NCBI RefSeq assembly: GCF_019056395.1
Contig: NZ_CP077639.1
Coordinates: 2,792,001-2,856,000, forward strand
Reading direction: 5' to 3'
Length of the DNA: 64,000 nt
From: Terribacillus sp. DMT04
Lineage (GTDB): Bacteria > Bacillota > Bacilli > Bacillales > Amphibacillaceae
A program made the position numbers and the translations under genes. The notes under the pieces are model-generated. The model was not told the origin of the DNA. It did not search any database and saw only the letters and a program-made list of their open reading frames with translations. Shown piece by piece: positions 51,072 to 60,279 of the stretch (position 1 is its first letter; every line of letters starts with the position of its first letter).

Positions 51072-51836
51072 ATGAAAGTACTCGTAACAGGAGCTGCTGG
51101 ACATATTGGCAAAAACCTTGTGAAAGCTATCCATCAGAAATACGATCTCGTACTGACAGATATCAAGCAAGATGAAGAACTCAAGCAATTTGGTCACTAT
51201 CAGCAAGCAGACTTGGCTGTGCCTGAACAAGTAGATGAGCTGGTAAAGAACGTGGATGCTATTGTCCATTTAGGCGGTATTGCAACAGAAAGCACATATG
51301 AATTGATTAATAAAAATAATTTCAACACTACTTATTATGTATACGAAGCAGCACGCAAACACGGTATCAAGCGAATTGTTTTCGCTAGCAGCAACCATGC
51401 CGTCGGCTTCCAGCCTATCAATCAATCGATTGGAGCCGATGCGCTGCATATGCCAGATACTTATTACGGTGCGAGTAAGGCCTTCGGAGAGAATCTAGCG
51501 AACATGTATTATCAGAAACATGCGATTGAAACAGCCAGCTTGCGAATTGGCAGCTATCTAGAGAAGCCAACCGAGCATCGCAACTTGAATACTTGGATCA
51601 GCGTCCGTGATATGAACCAGTTGATCGTCTGCTGCCTCGAAGCAAACCAAATCAGTACGAATGTCTATTATGGTGTTTCTTCCTTGCACAATGATTATTT
51701 TGATAATCGTGATGCAGCGTTAATCGGCTATGAGCCACTGGACAACCCAGAAGATTTTCGTGACGAAATTGAAAATGTAAAACTCGAAAATGTGACAGAT
51801 TATATTGGCGGTCCATTCACCAACTTTGGAAGATAA
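51072..51836 (+). CDS. extended SDR, uronate dehydrogenase-like
   Basis: A 254-residue NAD-dependent extended short-chain dehydrogenase. The Rossmann motif is TGAAGHIG (about 7-14), the substrate region 'SSNHAVGFQP' and the catalytic YYGASK (Tyr and Lys, about 136-140). 'LRIGSYLEKPTEHRNLNTWIS' matches uronate dehydrogenases that oxidise galacturonate or glucuronate to aldaric lactones. The ATG at 51072 follows AAAGGAG by 11 bases and a TTG codon precedes it. It follows ogt closely but the functions seem unrelated. A nucleoside-sugar epimerase role is an alternative. Confidence 0.82.
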   Translation: MKVLVTGAAGHIGKNLVKAIHQKYDLVLTDIKQDEELKQFGHYQQADLAVPEQVDELVKNVDAIVHLGGIATESTYELINKNNFNTTYYVYEAARKHGIKRIVFASSNHAVGFQPINQSIGADALHMPDTYYGASKAFGENLANMYYQKHAIETASLRIGSYLEKPTEHRNLNTWISVRDMNQLIVCCLEANQISTNVYYGVSSLHNDYFDNRDAALIGYEPLDNPEDFRDEIENVKLENVTDYIGGPFTNFGR

Positions 51837-51931
51837 TAGCGAATAACTCTATCTTATTTGTGAAAGGGATTTTGCAGCAGACAGCGAAAAGTATAGAAGA
51901 CAAATAAGCCATAGCGAAGGATGAGGTTCAC

Positions 51932-52357
51932 ATGGTGCAAGGGATTAATGCTTATATCGTAACGAATGGTAATGGACAAGAAGCGGTCAAATTCTACGAG
52001 GAGGCACTGGATGCACAGGTTATAAGTCTGCAAACATTTGATGACTTGCCAGAAAATCCGGAATATCCTATTCCTGATGAAGCAAAAGATTATGTTTTAC
52101 ACGCACATATGAAAATCGGAGCGAACGAGCTTATGTTATCGGATAACTTTCCGGGAGCTCCTTACACACTTGGCGATCAAGTAGGAATTGCCGTCATAAT
52201 CAGCACACCGGAAAAAGCAAAATCAGTGTTTGACAGTCTAGCAGCGGATGGTCACATAACAATGGAACTGCAGCAAACATTCTGGAGTCCGCTTTATGGT
52301 CAGGTGAAAGATAAGTTTGGGGTAACTTGGCAAGTATCTACAATAAGCGAAGCATAA
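51932..52357 (+). CDS. VOC-family protein (PhnB-like)
   Basis: A 141-residue protein of the vicinal oxygen chelate fold, with the PhnB/3-demethylubiquinone-like signature: 'YIVTNGNGQEAVKFYEEAL' at the start, 'HAHMKIGANELMLSDNFPG' in the middle and 'FWSPLYGQVKDKFGVTWQVS' at the end. Metal ligands typical of active members are not all evident. A GAGG site precedes the ATG. It stands alone with its own terminator. Function cannot be inferred beyond family. Confidence 0.85.
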   Translation: MVQGINAYIVTNGNGQEAVKFYEEALDAQVISLQTFDDLPENPEYPIPDEAKDYVLHAHMKIGANELMLSDNFPGAPYTLGDQVGIAVIISTPEKAKSVFDSLAADGHITMELQQTFWSPLYGQVKDKFGVTWQVSTISEA

Positions 52358-52368
52358 TAAACACATGC

Positions 52369-52398
52369 AGGCTGCCGAGAGATTTGGCGGCCTTTTAT
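52369..52398 (+). terminator. terminator of the VOC gene
   Basis: AGGCTGCC/GGCGGCCT stem (one G-U) followed by TTTTATCTTT. Confidence 0.75.
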
Positions 52399-52452
52399 CT
52401 TTGATGCAAATGTATATTCCCGCCGCAACGGAAGCTCCTTGTTCATTCAAAT

Positions 52453-52484
52453 AAAAAAGCGCCCAGAAAACATTCCGTTTCTGG
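52453..52484 (-). terminator. remnant of the yhaQP terminator, split by the IS
   Basis: CCAGAAA/TTTCTGG hairpin then GCGC and six T on the minus strand. A matching GCGC lies on the far side of the IS (about 53958), so the original stem probably spanned the insertion point. Confidence 0.5.
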
Positions 52485-52511
52485 TGTGCACCCCAAAAGT
52501 TGGAGTCGATA

Positions 52512-53279
52512 TTAATTAGCGAGTTGGCTGGTGTGGAGACGGTATTGTACCGGACTCATACCAGCCAACTTTTCTTTTATACGCTTGTTGTTATAGTAAT
52601 CTATATAATCCTCAAGTCTTTTTTTCAGCTCTTCGTATGAACATTTTTCCCGTCCGTAATACATTTCTTGCTTCAATGTGCCAAAGAAACTTTCCATCGG
52701 CGCATTATCAATGCAGTTTCCTTTTCTAGACATACTTTGAAAGACTTTTTGTTTCTTGAGTGCCTTCACCCATTTTTGATGCTGGTATTGCCAGCCTTGA
52801 TCGGAGTGGATTGTTGTTCTGTATGATGTATCCTTAACTTTTCCAAATGTCTGTTTAAGAGGATCTAAAACGAGATCAAGTGTCGGGCGCATACTAATCC
52901 CAAAACTCATAATTTCACCATTACACAAGTCCATGATGGGGCTGAGATATAGTTTTCGATCATCTGTGCACTTAAATTCGGTTATGTCTGTGGCCAGTTT
53001 CTGATGGCAGCGGTCCGTCATGAAACGTCGATTGATCCGGTTTTTAGCTACTGTTCCGACTTTTCCTTTATATGAACTATACTTTCGCGATTTACGAGTG
53101 AAGCTCGTCCCCTTTAAACCTAGTTTCTGCATCAGGCGGAGAACTTTCTTATGATTCACAGTTAAGCCCAAGTTGCGCAATGCCAAGTGAATCCTGCGAT
53201 ATCCATAGTTTTCGTTGTGTTCCTCAAATAAATACTGGATAGAAGATTCCAGCTCTTGATTGGGATTTCCCTTCTGCAT
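52512..53279 (-). CDS. IS3-family transposase OrfB (DDE integrase domain)
   Basis: A 255-residue rve-type catalytic domain. It begins with an HTH_21 motif ('EHNENYGYRRIHLALRNLGL'), then the catalytic triad Asp98 (ATDITEF), Asp160 (HSDQGWQYQ) and Glu196 (PMESFFGTLKQE). The frame is open upstream through 'SFELKETFRLKDVLERVGIP' to the slippery site at 53426-53432, so the working product is probably an OrfAB fusion made by -1 frameshifting. The ATG used here is just the first in frame. Confidence 0.92.
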   Translation of the reverse strand: MQKGNPNQELESSIQYLFEEHNENYGYRRIHLALRNLGLTVNHKKVLRLMQKLGLKGTSFTRKSRKYSSYKGKVGTVAKNRINRRFMTDRCHQKLATDITEFKCTDDRKLYLSPIMDLCNGEIMSFGISMRPTLDLVLDPLKQTFGKVKDTSYRTTIHSDQGWQYQHQKWVKALKKQKVFQSMSRKGNCIDNAPMESFFGTLKQEMYYGREKCSYEELKKRLEDYIDYYNNKRIKEKLAGMSPVQYRLHTSQLAN

Positions 53280-53338
53280 CGCTTTTATGTGGTAATGGTA
53301 ACTGGATTCCGGGATGCCAACTCTTTCTAAAACATCTT

Positions 53339-53899
53339 TTAATCGGAACGTTTCTTTGAGTTCGAATGATAACGCTGCTTGTGCTTTTCTAGATAACTTT
53401 CCGGATTCATCTGAAAAGCTCGTAACTTTTTTAGATATTCCACCTCTAAACGAAGAAGTTCATTTTCTCTCTCGAGTTCTTCTTCTCTAGACATCATTTT
53501 CTTATCCATCTTTTTATTTTTTTTCTTAGGTTTATTAGACATGGAAGGCCGTCCTCTCGGTCGTTCCAAGGCGTCAATACCCTCTTTTTCGTATGTTATT
53601 TTCCATTGAGAGATTACAGATGGATTCATAATTCTGTAAGAGAGTGCAGTTTCGACCGTTGAAGCGCCTGTTCTTTTCATAAAGTCTAATACATCTAGTT
53701 TGAATTGAACAGAGTAAGCCTCATAATTCCGTTTACGTAATAGAGAATCTTCGCCAAACTTTTCGTAAAGGGCGACCCATCTTATAACTTGAGTTTTACT
53801 ACCTATTCCATACTTCTTAGCTAGGGAGGCATACCCTCGATTACCATTCAGATATTCTTTAACGACTTTCAATTTAAATCCTTCGCTATATTTCACCAT
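53339..53899 (-). CDS. IS3-family transposase OrfA (helix-turn-helix)
   Basis: A 186-residue DNA-binding component with two helix-turn-helix units ('GYASLAKKYGIGSKTQVIRW' and 'STVETALSYRIMNPSVISQW') and a C-terminal leucine zipper ('REEELERENELLRLEVEYL'). The start is ATG 53899; its likely ribosome site GGGGTG lies 8 bases upstream inside a terminal inverted-repeat copy. It binds the element ends and lets OrfAB dimerise. Confidence 0.9.
   Translation of the reverse strand: MVKYSEGFKLKVVKEYLNGNRGYASLAKKYGIGSKTQVIRWVALYEKFGEDSLLRKRNYEAYSVQFKLDVLDFMKRTGASTVETALSYRIMNPSVISQWKITYEKEGIDALERPRGRPSMSNKPKKKNKKMDKKMMSREEELERENELLRLEVEYLKKLRAFQMNPESYLEKHKQRYHSNSKKRSD
53426..53432 (-). other. -1 frameshift slippery heptamer A AAA AAG
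   Basis: In the orfA frame the codons are CTA AAA AAG, the classical IS3/IS150 slippery heptamer. A -1 slip here enters the frame that continues uninterrupted into orfB. Confidence 0.8.
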
Positions 53900-53907
53900 A
53901 AAAAATA

Positions 53908-53945
53908 CACCCCAAAAGTTAAATGTTACTCTAACTTTTGGGGTG
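53908..53945 (-). promoter_or_regulatory. hairpin sequestering the orfA ribosome site
   Basis: CACCCCAAAAGTT and AACTTTTGGGGTG form a perfect 13-bp stem with a 12-base loop. One arm is the outer terminal repeat, the other an inverted copy that contains GGGGTG of the orfA ribosome site. Only transcripts entering from outside would form it. Confidence 0.75.
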
Positions 53946-53978
53946 CAGTTCATTCCTGCGCACTTCTTATTTTGTTTA

Positions 53979-55235
53979 TTATTTCTTGTTTTTAATATTT
54001 CCAGAAAGCTTCAGTGCTTGCTTTAGCTGACTAAATGCACCGCCTTTTCCGTACATCAGCACGCCACCGCGATACACTTTAGCGGAAATCCAAGCAATTA
54101 CTAGAATTGCTGCTATTAAGACCGCTATAGAAAGAGCAGCTTCCCATGCCGGAACACCTAATATACCAATACGCAAGAACATAATCATCGGCGTAAAGAA
54201 TGGGATGTACGATGCTACGACAATTACTGGTGAATCAGGCGAGTCCAGTCCGTAGATAGAAAGGAAGAAAGCCGCCATTACTAGAAAGATAACAGGTGTC
54301 ACAAGCTGCTGTACATCTTCCATTCTGCTTACAACCGACCCAAGACCTGCACAAATTGTTGCATACAAGAAGTATCCAAGTATAAAGAAGATTAGTGCAA
54401 ACCACAGTGTAACCGGTGATGCATCCGCAAGACCTGTGAATTTAAATACACCGCCGTCCAGCTCACTTCCCCGCACTTGGATCATTATATATATAGCAGC
54501 TGCGATTACTGCTACTTGCGTAAGGCCCACCAATCCAATCGCTAATATCTTAGCGAACATCTGACTGACAGGAGAGGAGCTGGAAATCAATATTTCCATC
54601 ACTCTGGATGTTTTCTCATTACTAATATCCGTAGCAATCATCATACCGTAGATGATAACACTCATATAAAGCCCGAATACAAGAATATATACAAGACCTT
54701 GTGAGCCTGCTAGCTCTTCTTCTGTTTTGGCCTCTTCATCCAATGCTTCTCGTTCAAAAGATACTGGTGTATAAATTTCCTGAATTGTCGCTTCATCAAT
54801 ACCAGCCTGTGAAGCCGCCTGTGCAACTTTCACCTGCTGCAGCTGGGACTCGATATCATCACTCACATTGTTGGTCAGCTGCATGCTATAAAAGGTAGCT
54901 GCAGGCAGATTTTGCTCTGACTGACGCAACACTAGCAAGCCTTCATATTCTTCCTCCTCAACAGCCTGCCTTGCTGCTTCTTCTGTTCCTTCGAACAATT
55001 CCGGCTGATAGCCATCAGCAGAAGCACTTAGAGCTTCGTAAACCTGTTGATTCTCTGTATCATCTATAACAGCCACGACAGGATCTTCACTGTTACCGGT
55101 AAAACGCTCAATAATATCTGGCAAATAAAAGAGTCCGCAAATTAATAATAGAAAAATTGCACTCGAAATAATAAAGCCTTTTGCTTTAACCCTAGATAGA
55201 TAGGTGTGGGAAAATACAATCCAAAACTTACGCAT
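53979..55235 (-). CDS. yhaP: ABC transporter permease YhaP (NatB-like)
   Basis: A 418-residue ABC-2 permease (B. subtilis YhaP has 419). It has one N-terminal helix (about 18-38), an extracellular domain of about 140 residues ('VVAVIDDTENQQVYEALSAS'), and six C-terminal helices including 'MMIATDISNEKTSRVMEILI', the NatB/YhaP signature. The ATG at 55235 has GGGGAG 5 bases upstream and overlaps yhaQ by 8 bp. It probably exports sodium or a peptide-like compound; the substrate is unproven. The IS lies 32 bp beyond its stop. Confidence 0.92.
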   Translation of the reverse strand: MRKFWIVFSHTYLSRVKAKGFIISSAIFLLLICGLFYLPDIIERFTGNSEDPVVAVIDDTENQQVYEALSASADGYQPELFEGTEEAARQAVEEEEYEGLLVLRQSEQNLPAATFYSMQLTNNVSDDIESQLQQVKVAQAASQAGIDEATIQEIYTPVSFEREALDEEAKTEEELAGSQGLVYILVFGLYMSVIIYGMMIATDISNEKTSRVMEILISSSSPVSQMFAKILAIGLVGLTQVAVIAAAIYIMIQVRGSELDGGVFKFTGLADASPVTLWFALIFFILGYFLYATICAGLGSVVSRMEDVQQLVTPVIFLVMAAFFLSIYGLDSPDSPVIVVASYIPFFTPMIMFLRIGILGVPAWEAALSIAVLIAAILVIAWISAKVYRGGVLMYGKGGAFSQLKQALKLSGNIKNKK

Positions 55236-56124
55236 AGGACTCCCCTGCCTTTTCAATAAAGATATCATTCAATGTAGGTTCTTCGACTTCAAACTTGCTG
55301 ACAAACCCCTTTTCAGCCAGCTGTTTCCACACAGTCGGCGCATCTTCTGCTGACGCAATTTGAAGGCGGCATCCTTGCTGTGTTTCCTGGTATTTGATAA
55401 CGCCAGCAGTATCTTTTAAGAAACTCACATCATAATCTGCCGCAATGGTAATATTCTTTTTACGGAAAGAACGCTTGATTTCTACCAAATCGCCTTCTAC
55501 AACCGGCTTGCCGTGCTTCATAATACAAAGAAAACGGCATAATTCCTCGACGTGCTCCATCCGGTGAGAGGAGAATATAATCGAAGTTCCTGTATTCTTT
55601 AAATCAAGGACTGCTTGTTTGAGCATTTCCACATTCACTGGGTCTAAACCGGAGAATGGTTCATCCAATATAAGCAGCCGCGGGTTATGTAATACAGCGG
55701 ATATAAATTGGATTTTCTGCTGATTTCCTTTGGATAGCTCTTCTACCTTTTTGTTTTCGTATTCGGTTATGTTAAATCGCTCCAACCATGTTTTTAGCGC
55801 TTTAACACTATCTGCTTTCGCCATGCCTCTCATCTTAGCTAAGTAAACGAGCTGCTCTTTTACACTCAGCTTCGGATACAATCCGCGCTCCTCGGGAAGA
55901 TAGCCGATCTTATCGCTGTCTGCATAAGTAATCTTCTTGCCTTGCCAAGTTATTTCCCCTTCTGTATTTTCCATTAAGTTCAGAATCATTCGGAAGGTAG
56001 TTGTTTTACCAGCACCGTTAGCCCCTAGGAAACCAAACATTTCTCCTTCTGGTATCGACAGCGTCAGCTGATCAACAGCAGTAAAACTCCCAAATCTTTT
56101 TGTTACTTCCTTTAGTTGAAGCAC
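55228..56124 (-). CDS. yhaQ: ABC transporter ATP-binding protein YhaQ
   Basis: A 298-residue ATPase, the same length as B. subtilis YhaQ. Walker A is GANGAGKTT (about 36-44), signature is LSKGNQQKIQ, Walker B is LLILDEPFSGLDP, and the switch His is in IIFSSHRMEHVEEL. The C-terminal 80 residues are the NatA/YhaQ-specific extension. The second GTG (56124) is preferred because AAAGGGTG lies 8 bases upstream; the first GTG overlaps that site. It pairs with YhaP, whose start overlaps its stop. Confidence 0.92.
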   Translation of the reverse strand: MLQLKEVTKRFGSFTAVDQLTLSIPEGEMFGFLGANGAGKTTTFRMILNLMENTEGEITWQGKKITYADSDKIGYLPEERGLYPKLSVKEQLVYLAKMRGMAKADSVKALKTWLERFNITEYENKKVEELSKGNQQKIQFISAVLHNPRLLILDEPFSGLDPVNVEMLKQAVLDLKNTGTSIIFSSHRMEHVEELCRFLCIMKHGKPVVEGDLVEIKRSFRKKNITIAADYDVSFLKDTAGVIKYQETQQGCRLQIASAEDAPTVWKQLAEKGFVSKFEVEEPTLNDIFIEKAGESYA

Positions 56125-56445
56125 TAACTTCACCCTTTCCTGCTTCTTTTGTTAGTTATACGGATAAGCACTGGAAATGTTTCACTTTCACATTAAAAAT
56201 GACCTAGATTTCTTCCAAAATATCCAGATGAGCATGTGTATTCACATATTTCCTAATTATATAGTCATAAAGCGACTAAATTGTGCTAAAATTCATATAA
56301 TTGGTATATCGTGCCACAAACTTGGATCAATCTATTCCCCCAGATTAATCCTCCAAATAAAAGGAGTAAAATCTAGTGAACAGTCCAATTTAAAAATCTC
56401 CCAATTCAACAAGACAACATACAATTCAACATTCGGGGGATGAAA

Positions 56446-57644
56446 ATGAATTTAATAAAAGTTTCTCTTTATTATTATGGGGCCAATCCATTGCCAATAT
56501 CGGTGATGTATTATATATGGTTAGTGTGATAAGTTCGATTTATATGTTAACAGGTTCTGCAGCTGCATCAGCATTTGTACCATTTACCATTACTACTTCT
56601 ATGTTTGTATCCAGCTTGCTAACACCTCTTTTAGTGGGAAAGGTAAATCTGAAATGGTTGCTGGCCGGATCACAGATTGGAAAAACTATTTTGCTTGTTA
56701 TACTAGGTTTTCTGTTAATGGTAATTACCGTATCTAATTATTACATCATCTTCTTATTAATAGGGTTGATTGCATTTTTAGATGGTTGTGCTAATCCGAT
56801 AAGACAAACATTAATTCCGCACTATGTGAGATCAGATCAGTTAATGCAGGCGAATGGAGTTGCGGAAACTGTAACACAGGCCATACAGGCAGCCATGTGG
56901 TTTGCAGGAAGTTTGTTTCTAATGGTGTTGAGTGCTCAGCAGCTGGTTTGGTTTGTCGGGGCCTTGTTCATCATTGCTAGTTTCTTGCTATGTCAGTTAG
57001 ATAGTGTTAGACATACAACAACAGAGCCTAAAGGAAAATTAGAACAAATAAAAGCAGGCTGGATAGCCTTATCCAAAACGCCAGTATTAAGAAGAATTGC
57101 TTGGATTGATATTTTCGAAACGATTGCTGGAACAGTTTGGATAGCCGCCATTTTATATGCATTTGTCAGTGAAGCACTGCATGTTGATGAAAAGTGGTGG
57201 GGGTTTATCAATGGAGCATTCTTTTTAGGGTTAATTGCAGGAAGTGTGTATTGTATTAAATATGGTGCTGTAATGGAAAGAAGATTAGGAAGTTTTATTT
57301 TTATCGGTTCTTTATTAAGTGCATTTGTCACCTTACTGTTTAGCCTAAACAGTTTGCCACTCATTTCCTTGCTGTTATCATTTTGTGTTGGACTGTTTGG
57401 ACAGATCAAAAATATCCCGCAGCAATCTGTTATCCAAACTAGCGTCCCAAAAGAACAACTGTCTACGGTCTATACATCATTAGGTGCTATTGGGACAGGG
57501 ATTTTTGGCATTGGTTCCTTAGTTATGGGATTATTAGCAGACTTGCTTGGGATTCGGGTTGTCTTCATGATCTCCGGGATGCTGCTAGCTGCAGTTAGTA
57601 TAGTCGCTTTCAGAAGTAAGCATTTATTTATGAAAAGCAAGTAA
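56446..57644 (+). pseudogene. MFS transporter with N-terminal frameshift
   Basis: The frame from ATG 56517 encodes 375 residues of an 11-12 helix MFS protein (CmlA/YfiS-like region 'DGCANPIRQTLIPHYVRSDQLMQANG'). Codons immediately upstream in that frame encode the missing start of helix 1 (FNKSFSLLLWGQSIANIGDV) but contain no start codon. A good start exists at 56446, with GGGGG 6 bases upstream, in the +1 frame. Adding one T to the TTT at 56451-56453 would join them as MNFNKSFSLLL. This is a one-base deletion, or less likely a shorter protein starting at 56517. The 5' region 56174-56440 holds no supported gene. Confidence 0.7.
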
Positions 57645-57648
57645 AAAT

Positions 57649-57687
57649 GAGTGCAGAGGAATCTATTATTCTTCTGCACTCTTTATT
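57649..57687. terminator. shared terminator of the MFS gene and the trp operon
   Basis: GAGTGCAGA/TCTGCACTC stem with further pairing, T-rich on both sides (CTTTATTT and CATTTTTA). Confidence 0.75.
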
Positions 57688-57690
57688 TCG

Positions 57691-58467
57691 TTAGTACTTC
57701 CTGGACGCAATCAAATCAGCCACTTGCTGTTTGTCTCCTCGATAGAGCGCATCAACAATCTTACTTCCCACTACAACACCATCACAATACTGGCTAAGTT
57801 CCTTCACATGTTCGGGTGTAGAGACTCCAAATCCGGCAAGTACCGGAGCTTTACTGATCTTCTTCAACGCTTGCAAGTGCGTGCCGATTTGATCAACAAA
57901 GCTAGCTCGCTCTCCTGTCGTGCCTGCGACTGTTACCGCGTAAAGGAATCCTTCCGAGCGTTCGGCAAGTGTACGGATTCTTTCTGGTGTGCTCGTCAAA
58001 GCGACCAAACGAATGAGCGCAATATTGTGCTTTTGCAGTGTCTTCATAACAAGTCCTTCTTCTTCAAGCGGCAAATCCGGCAAAATGAGGCCTGATATTC
58101 CTGCAGCTTCGCAAGCGGATGCAAAGGCTTCTATGCCATAAGCAAAGATAGGATTCAGATATGTCATAATAACCAGAGGTACTGTGCGATTATTTTTCTC
58201 TTTTGCGACTTCATCCAGAACAGCTTGTACCGTTGTTCCAGCTTCCAAGGCACGGATGCCTGCTGCTTGAATGGTCGGACCGTCTGCAACAGGATCTGAA
58301 AATGGCAATCCGAGCTCAATCGCTGTTGCTCCGCTTTCTGCAAGAAAACGGATGCGTTCGTTCAGATTATCCAAACCGCCATCTCCAGCCATGATATACG
58401 GCACAAACGCTTTTTCTCCGGCTTCTTCTACCGTTTGAAATGCAGTATCCAGCTTTGCTTTACTCAT
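57691..58467 (-). CDS. trpA: tryptophan synthase alpha chain
   Basis: A 258-residue TIM-barrel alpha subunit that splits indole-3-glycerol phosphate into indole and glyceraldehyde 3-phosphate. Catalytic Glu51 and Asp62 lie in '[18 protein letters not shown]'; phosphate loop [10 protein letters not shown] and '[10 protein letters not shown]' follow. The ATG at 58467 has AGGAGGTGA 6 bases upstream and overlaps trpB by 8 bp. Last gene of the operon, followed by the shared terminator. Partner: TrpB. Confidence 0.96.
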   Translation of the reverse strand: MSKAKLDTAFQTVEEAGEKAFVPYIMAGDGGLDNLNERIRFLAESGATAIELGLPFSDPVADGPTIQAAGIRALEAGTTVQAVLDEVAKEKNNRTVPLVIMTYLNPIFAYGIEAFASACEAAGISGLILPDLPLEEEGLVMKTLQKHNIALIRLVALTSTPERIRTLAERSEGFLYAVTVAGTTGERASFVDQIGTHLQALKKISKAPVLAGFGVSTPEHVKELSQYCDGVVVGSKIVDALYRGDKQQVADLIASRKY

Positions 58468-59665
58468 GCAGCTCACCTCCTGTTTCATGCGCTTCTCTAA
58501 TTGTGTTCACATCTTTATCGCCACGCCCCGACAGGCATACAACCAAAACATCATCTTTGTTCATCTTTGGTGCTAGTTTTTTGCAGTAAGCTATGGCATG
58601 TGCACTTTCCAAAGCAGGAATAATCCCTTCTGTTCTGGAAAGCATTCGTACTGCTTCCAGTGCTTCTTCATCTGTGATAGCATCATATGTCACACGTTCG
58701 GCATCTTTAAGATAGCTATGTTCTGGGCCGACCCCTGGGTAATCTAAACCAGCCGAAATCGAATGCGGCTCTTGTACCTGGCCATCTTCATTTTGCAGCA
58801 GATAAGATAACGATCCATGCAAAATACCCGCTTTCCCTTCTGTTAGCGATGCTGCGTGCATCCCAGACACTAATCCTTTACCGCCAGCTTCCACACCGTA
58901 CATTTTCACATCCCGATCGTCTACAAACGGATAAAACATACCGATGGCATTGCTGCCTCCACCAACACAGGCAACGACTGCTTCAGGCAGCTTGCCTTCC
59001 GCTTCGATAATTTGTTTGCGTGTCTCGTCTCCAATAATACGTTGGAAATCCCGCACGATTTGCGGAAACGGATGCGGACCAGCCGCAGTACCAAAGATAT
59101 AATGCGTATCCTCCACGTTTGCAGTCCAGTAGCGCATCGCTTCATTTACGGCATCTTTCAGTGTCCCATTGCCTTGGTCGACGGATACAACTTGGGCGCC
59201 AAGCAGCTCCATGCGATACACATTCAATGCTTGGCGTCTGACATCTTCTTTTCCCATGAAAATGATGCATTCTAGTCCAAGCAAAGCACTAACCGTTGCT
59301 GTTGCCACTCCATGCTGACCAGCTCCTGTTTCCGCTACGACCTTTTTCTTCCCCATTCGCTGTGTCAGTAATGCTTGCCCGATTGTATTGTTGATCTTAT
59401 GCGCACCTGTATGATTTAAATCTTCTCGCTTTAGGTAAATTTTCGGCCCATTTAAATGCTTAGTGAGACGTTCTGCATAATAAAGCGGTGTCTCCCGCCC
59501 GACATATTGCTTTAAATAATAGCGCATCTCTTCTTGAAAATCTTCATCCTCTTTCGCTTCTTTAAACGCTTTTTCTAATTCAAGTATAGCTGGCATTAAT
59601 GTTTCTGGCACAAATCGACCGCCAAAGTCTCCATAGTGCCCCGTTTCTGTCGGATATGCTGCCAT
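58460..59665 (-). CDS. trpB: tryptophan synthase beta chain
   Basis: A 401-residue PLP enzyme joining indole and serine to tryptophan. PLP-binding Lys90 is in '[19 protein letters not shown]', the phosphate loop is '[16 protein letters not shown]' and '[20 protein letters not shown]' is conserved. ATG 59665 was chosen over the upstream GTG because AAAGGAAA is 9-11 bases away. It lies 5 bp after trpF and overlaps trpA. It forms the alpha2-beta2 complex with TrpA. Confidence 0.96.
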   Translation of the reverse strand: MAAYPTETGHYGDFGGRFVPETLMPAILELEKAFKEAKEDEDFQEEMRYYLKQYVGRETPLYYAERLTKHLNGPKIYLKREDLNHTGAHKINNTIGQALLTQRMGKKKVVAETGAGQHGVATATVSALLGLECIIFMGKEDVRRQALNVYRMELLGAQVVSVDQGNGTLKDAVNEAMRYWTANVEDTHYIFGTAAGPHPFPQIVRDFQRIIGDETRKQIIEAEGKLPEAVVACVGGGSNAIGMFYPFVDDRDVKMYGVEAGGKGLVSGMHAASLTEGKAGILHGSLSYLLQNEDGQVQEPHSISAGLDYPGVGPEHSYLKDAERVTYDAITDEEALEAVRMLSRTEGIIPALESAHAIAYCKKLAPKMNKDDVLVVCLSGRGDKDVNTIREAHETGGELHE

Positions 59666-59670
59666 GATTT

Positions 59671-60279
59671 TCACTTTCCTTTCTTTGCCGCTGCAATAAA
59701 TTGCTGTATTTTTAGCGTATCTTTTTGTTTATTTGTCTCCACACCGCTGCTTACATCAACTCCAGCAGGGCTTACTTCGCGGATAGCTTGCTGCACATTG
59801 TCCGCGTGCAGCCCGCCAGCTAGGAATAATCTTTCCCTCGGCAGTGTCTTTGAACTTGCTAACGACCAGTCAAATGATGTTCCATTACCGCCGCGGTAAG
59901 CTTCAGCCGGACTATCCAGCAAATAGTAATCGCAAGCAAAAGCAGTGAGCAGCTCTAGGTCTGCCTCTGACGAAACGGAGAAAGCTTTCATCACTGGCTT
60001 ATTCAATTCTTTTACATATGCTGGTGTTTCATCGCCATGCAGCTGAATGTAATCTAATGCAGCAGTGTCTGCAATGTGTAAGAGTGTTTCGATCGGCTCA
60101 TTCACGAACACACCAACTTTTTTTATATGTGACGGCAGCTTCTTGCCAATCTGTGCTGCCTGCTCCGCCGTTACTTTTCTGCTGCTCTCAGCGAAAACAA
60201 AACCAATCATATCAGCGCCTGCTTCTGCAGCTGCCAGGCCAGCGTCAACAGACTGGATACCGCAAATCTTAACAATCAT
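59671..60279 (-). CDS. trpF: phosphoribosylanthranilate isomerase
   Basis: A 202-residue TIM-barrel isomerase converting phosphoribosylanthranilate to CdRP. Catalytic Cys6 lies in [10 protein letters not shown] and the general acid Asp in '[20 protein letters not shown]'; phosphate loop '[16 protein letters not shown]' follows. The ATG overlaps the trpC stop by 4 bp (ATGA). Separate from trpC, as in Gram-positives. Confidence 0.95.
   Translation of the reverse strand: MIVKICGIQSVDAGLAAAEAGADMIGFVFAESSRKVTAEQAAQIGKKLPSHIKKVGVFVNEPIETLLHIADTAALDYIQLHGDETPAYVKELNKPVMKAFSVSSEADLELLTAFACDYYLLDSPAEAYRGGNGTSFDWSLASSKTLPRERLFLAGGLHADNVQQAIREVSPAGVDVSSGVETNKQKDTLKIQQFIAAAKKGK

Larger units (their letters stand above)
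52487..53947 (-). mobile_element. complete IS3-family insertion sequence (IS150-like)
   Basis: A 1461-bp element with terminal inverted repeats TGCACCCCAAAAGTT(G/A)GAGT. It carries orfA (53339-53899) and orfB (52512-53279, open upstream in the -1 frame) on the minus strand, with the DDE catalytic residues intact. Both frames are undamaged, so it may be active. No perfect target duplication can be read: flanks are GTG on the left and GTT on the right. Confidence 0.9.
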
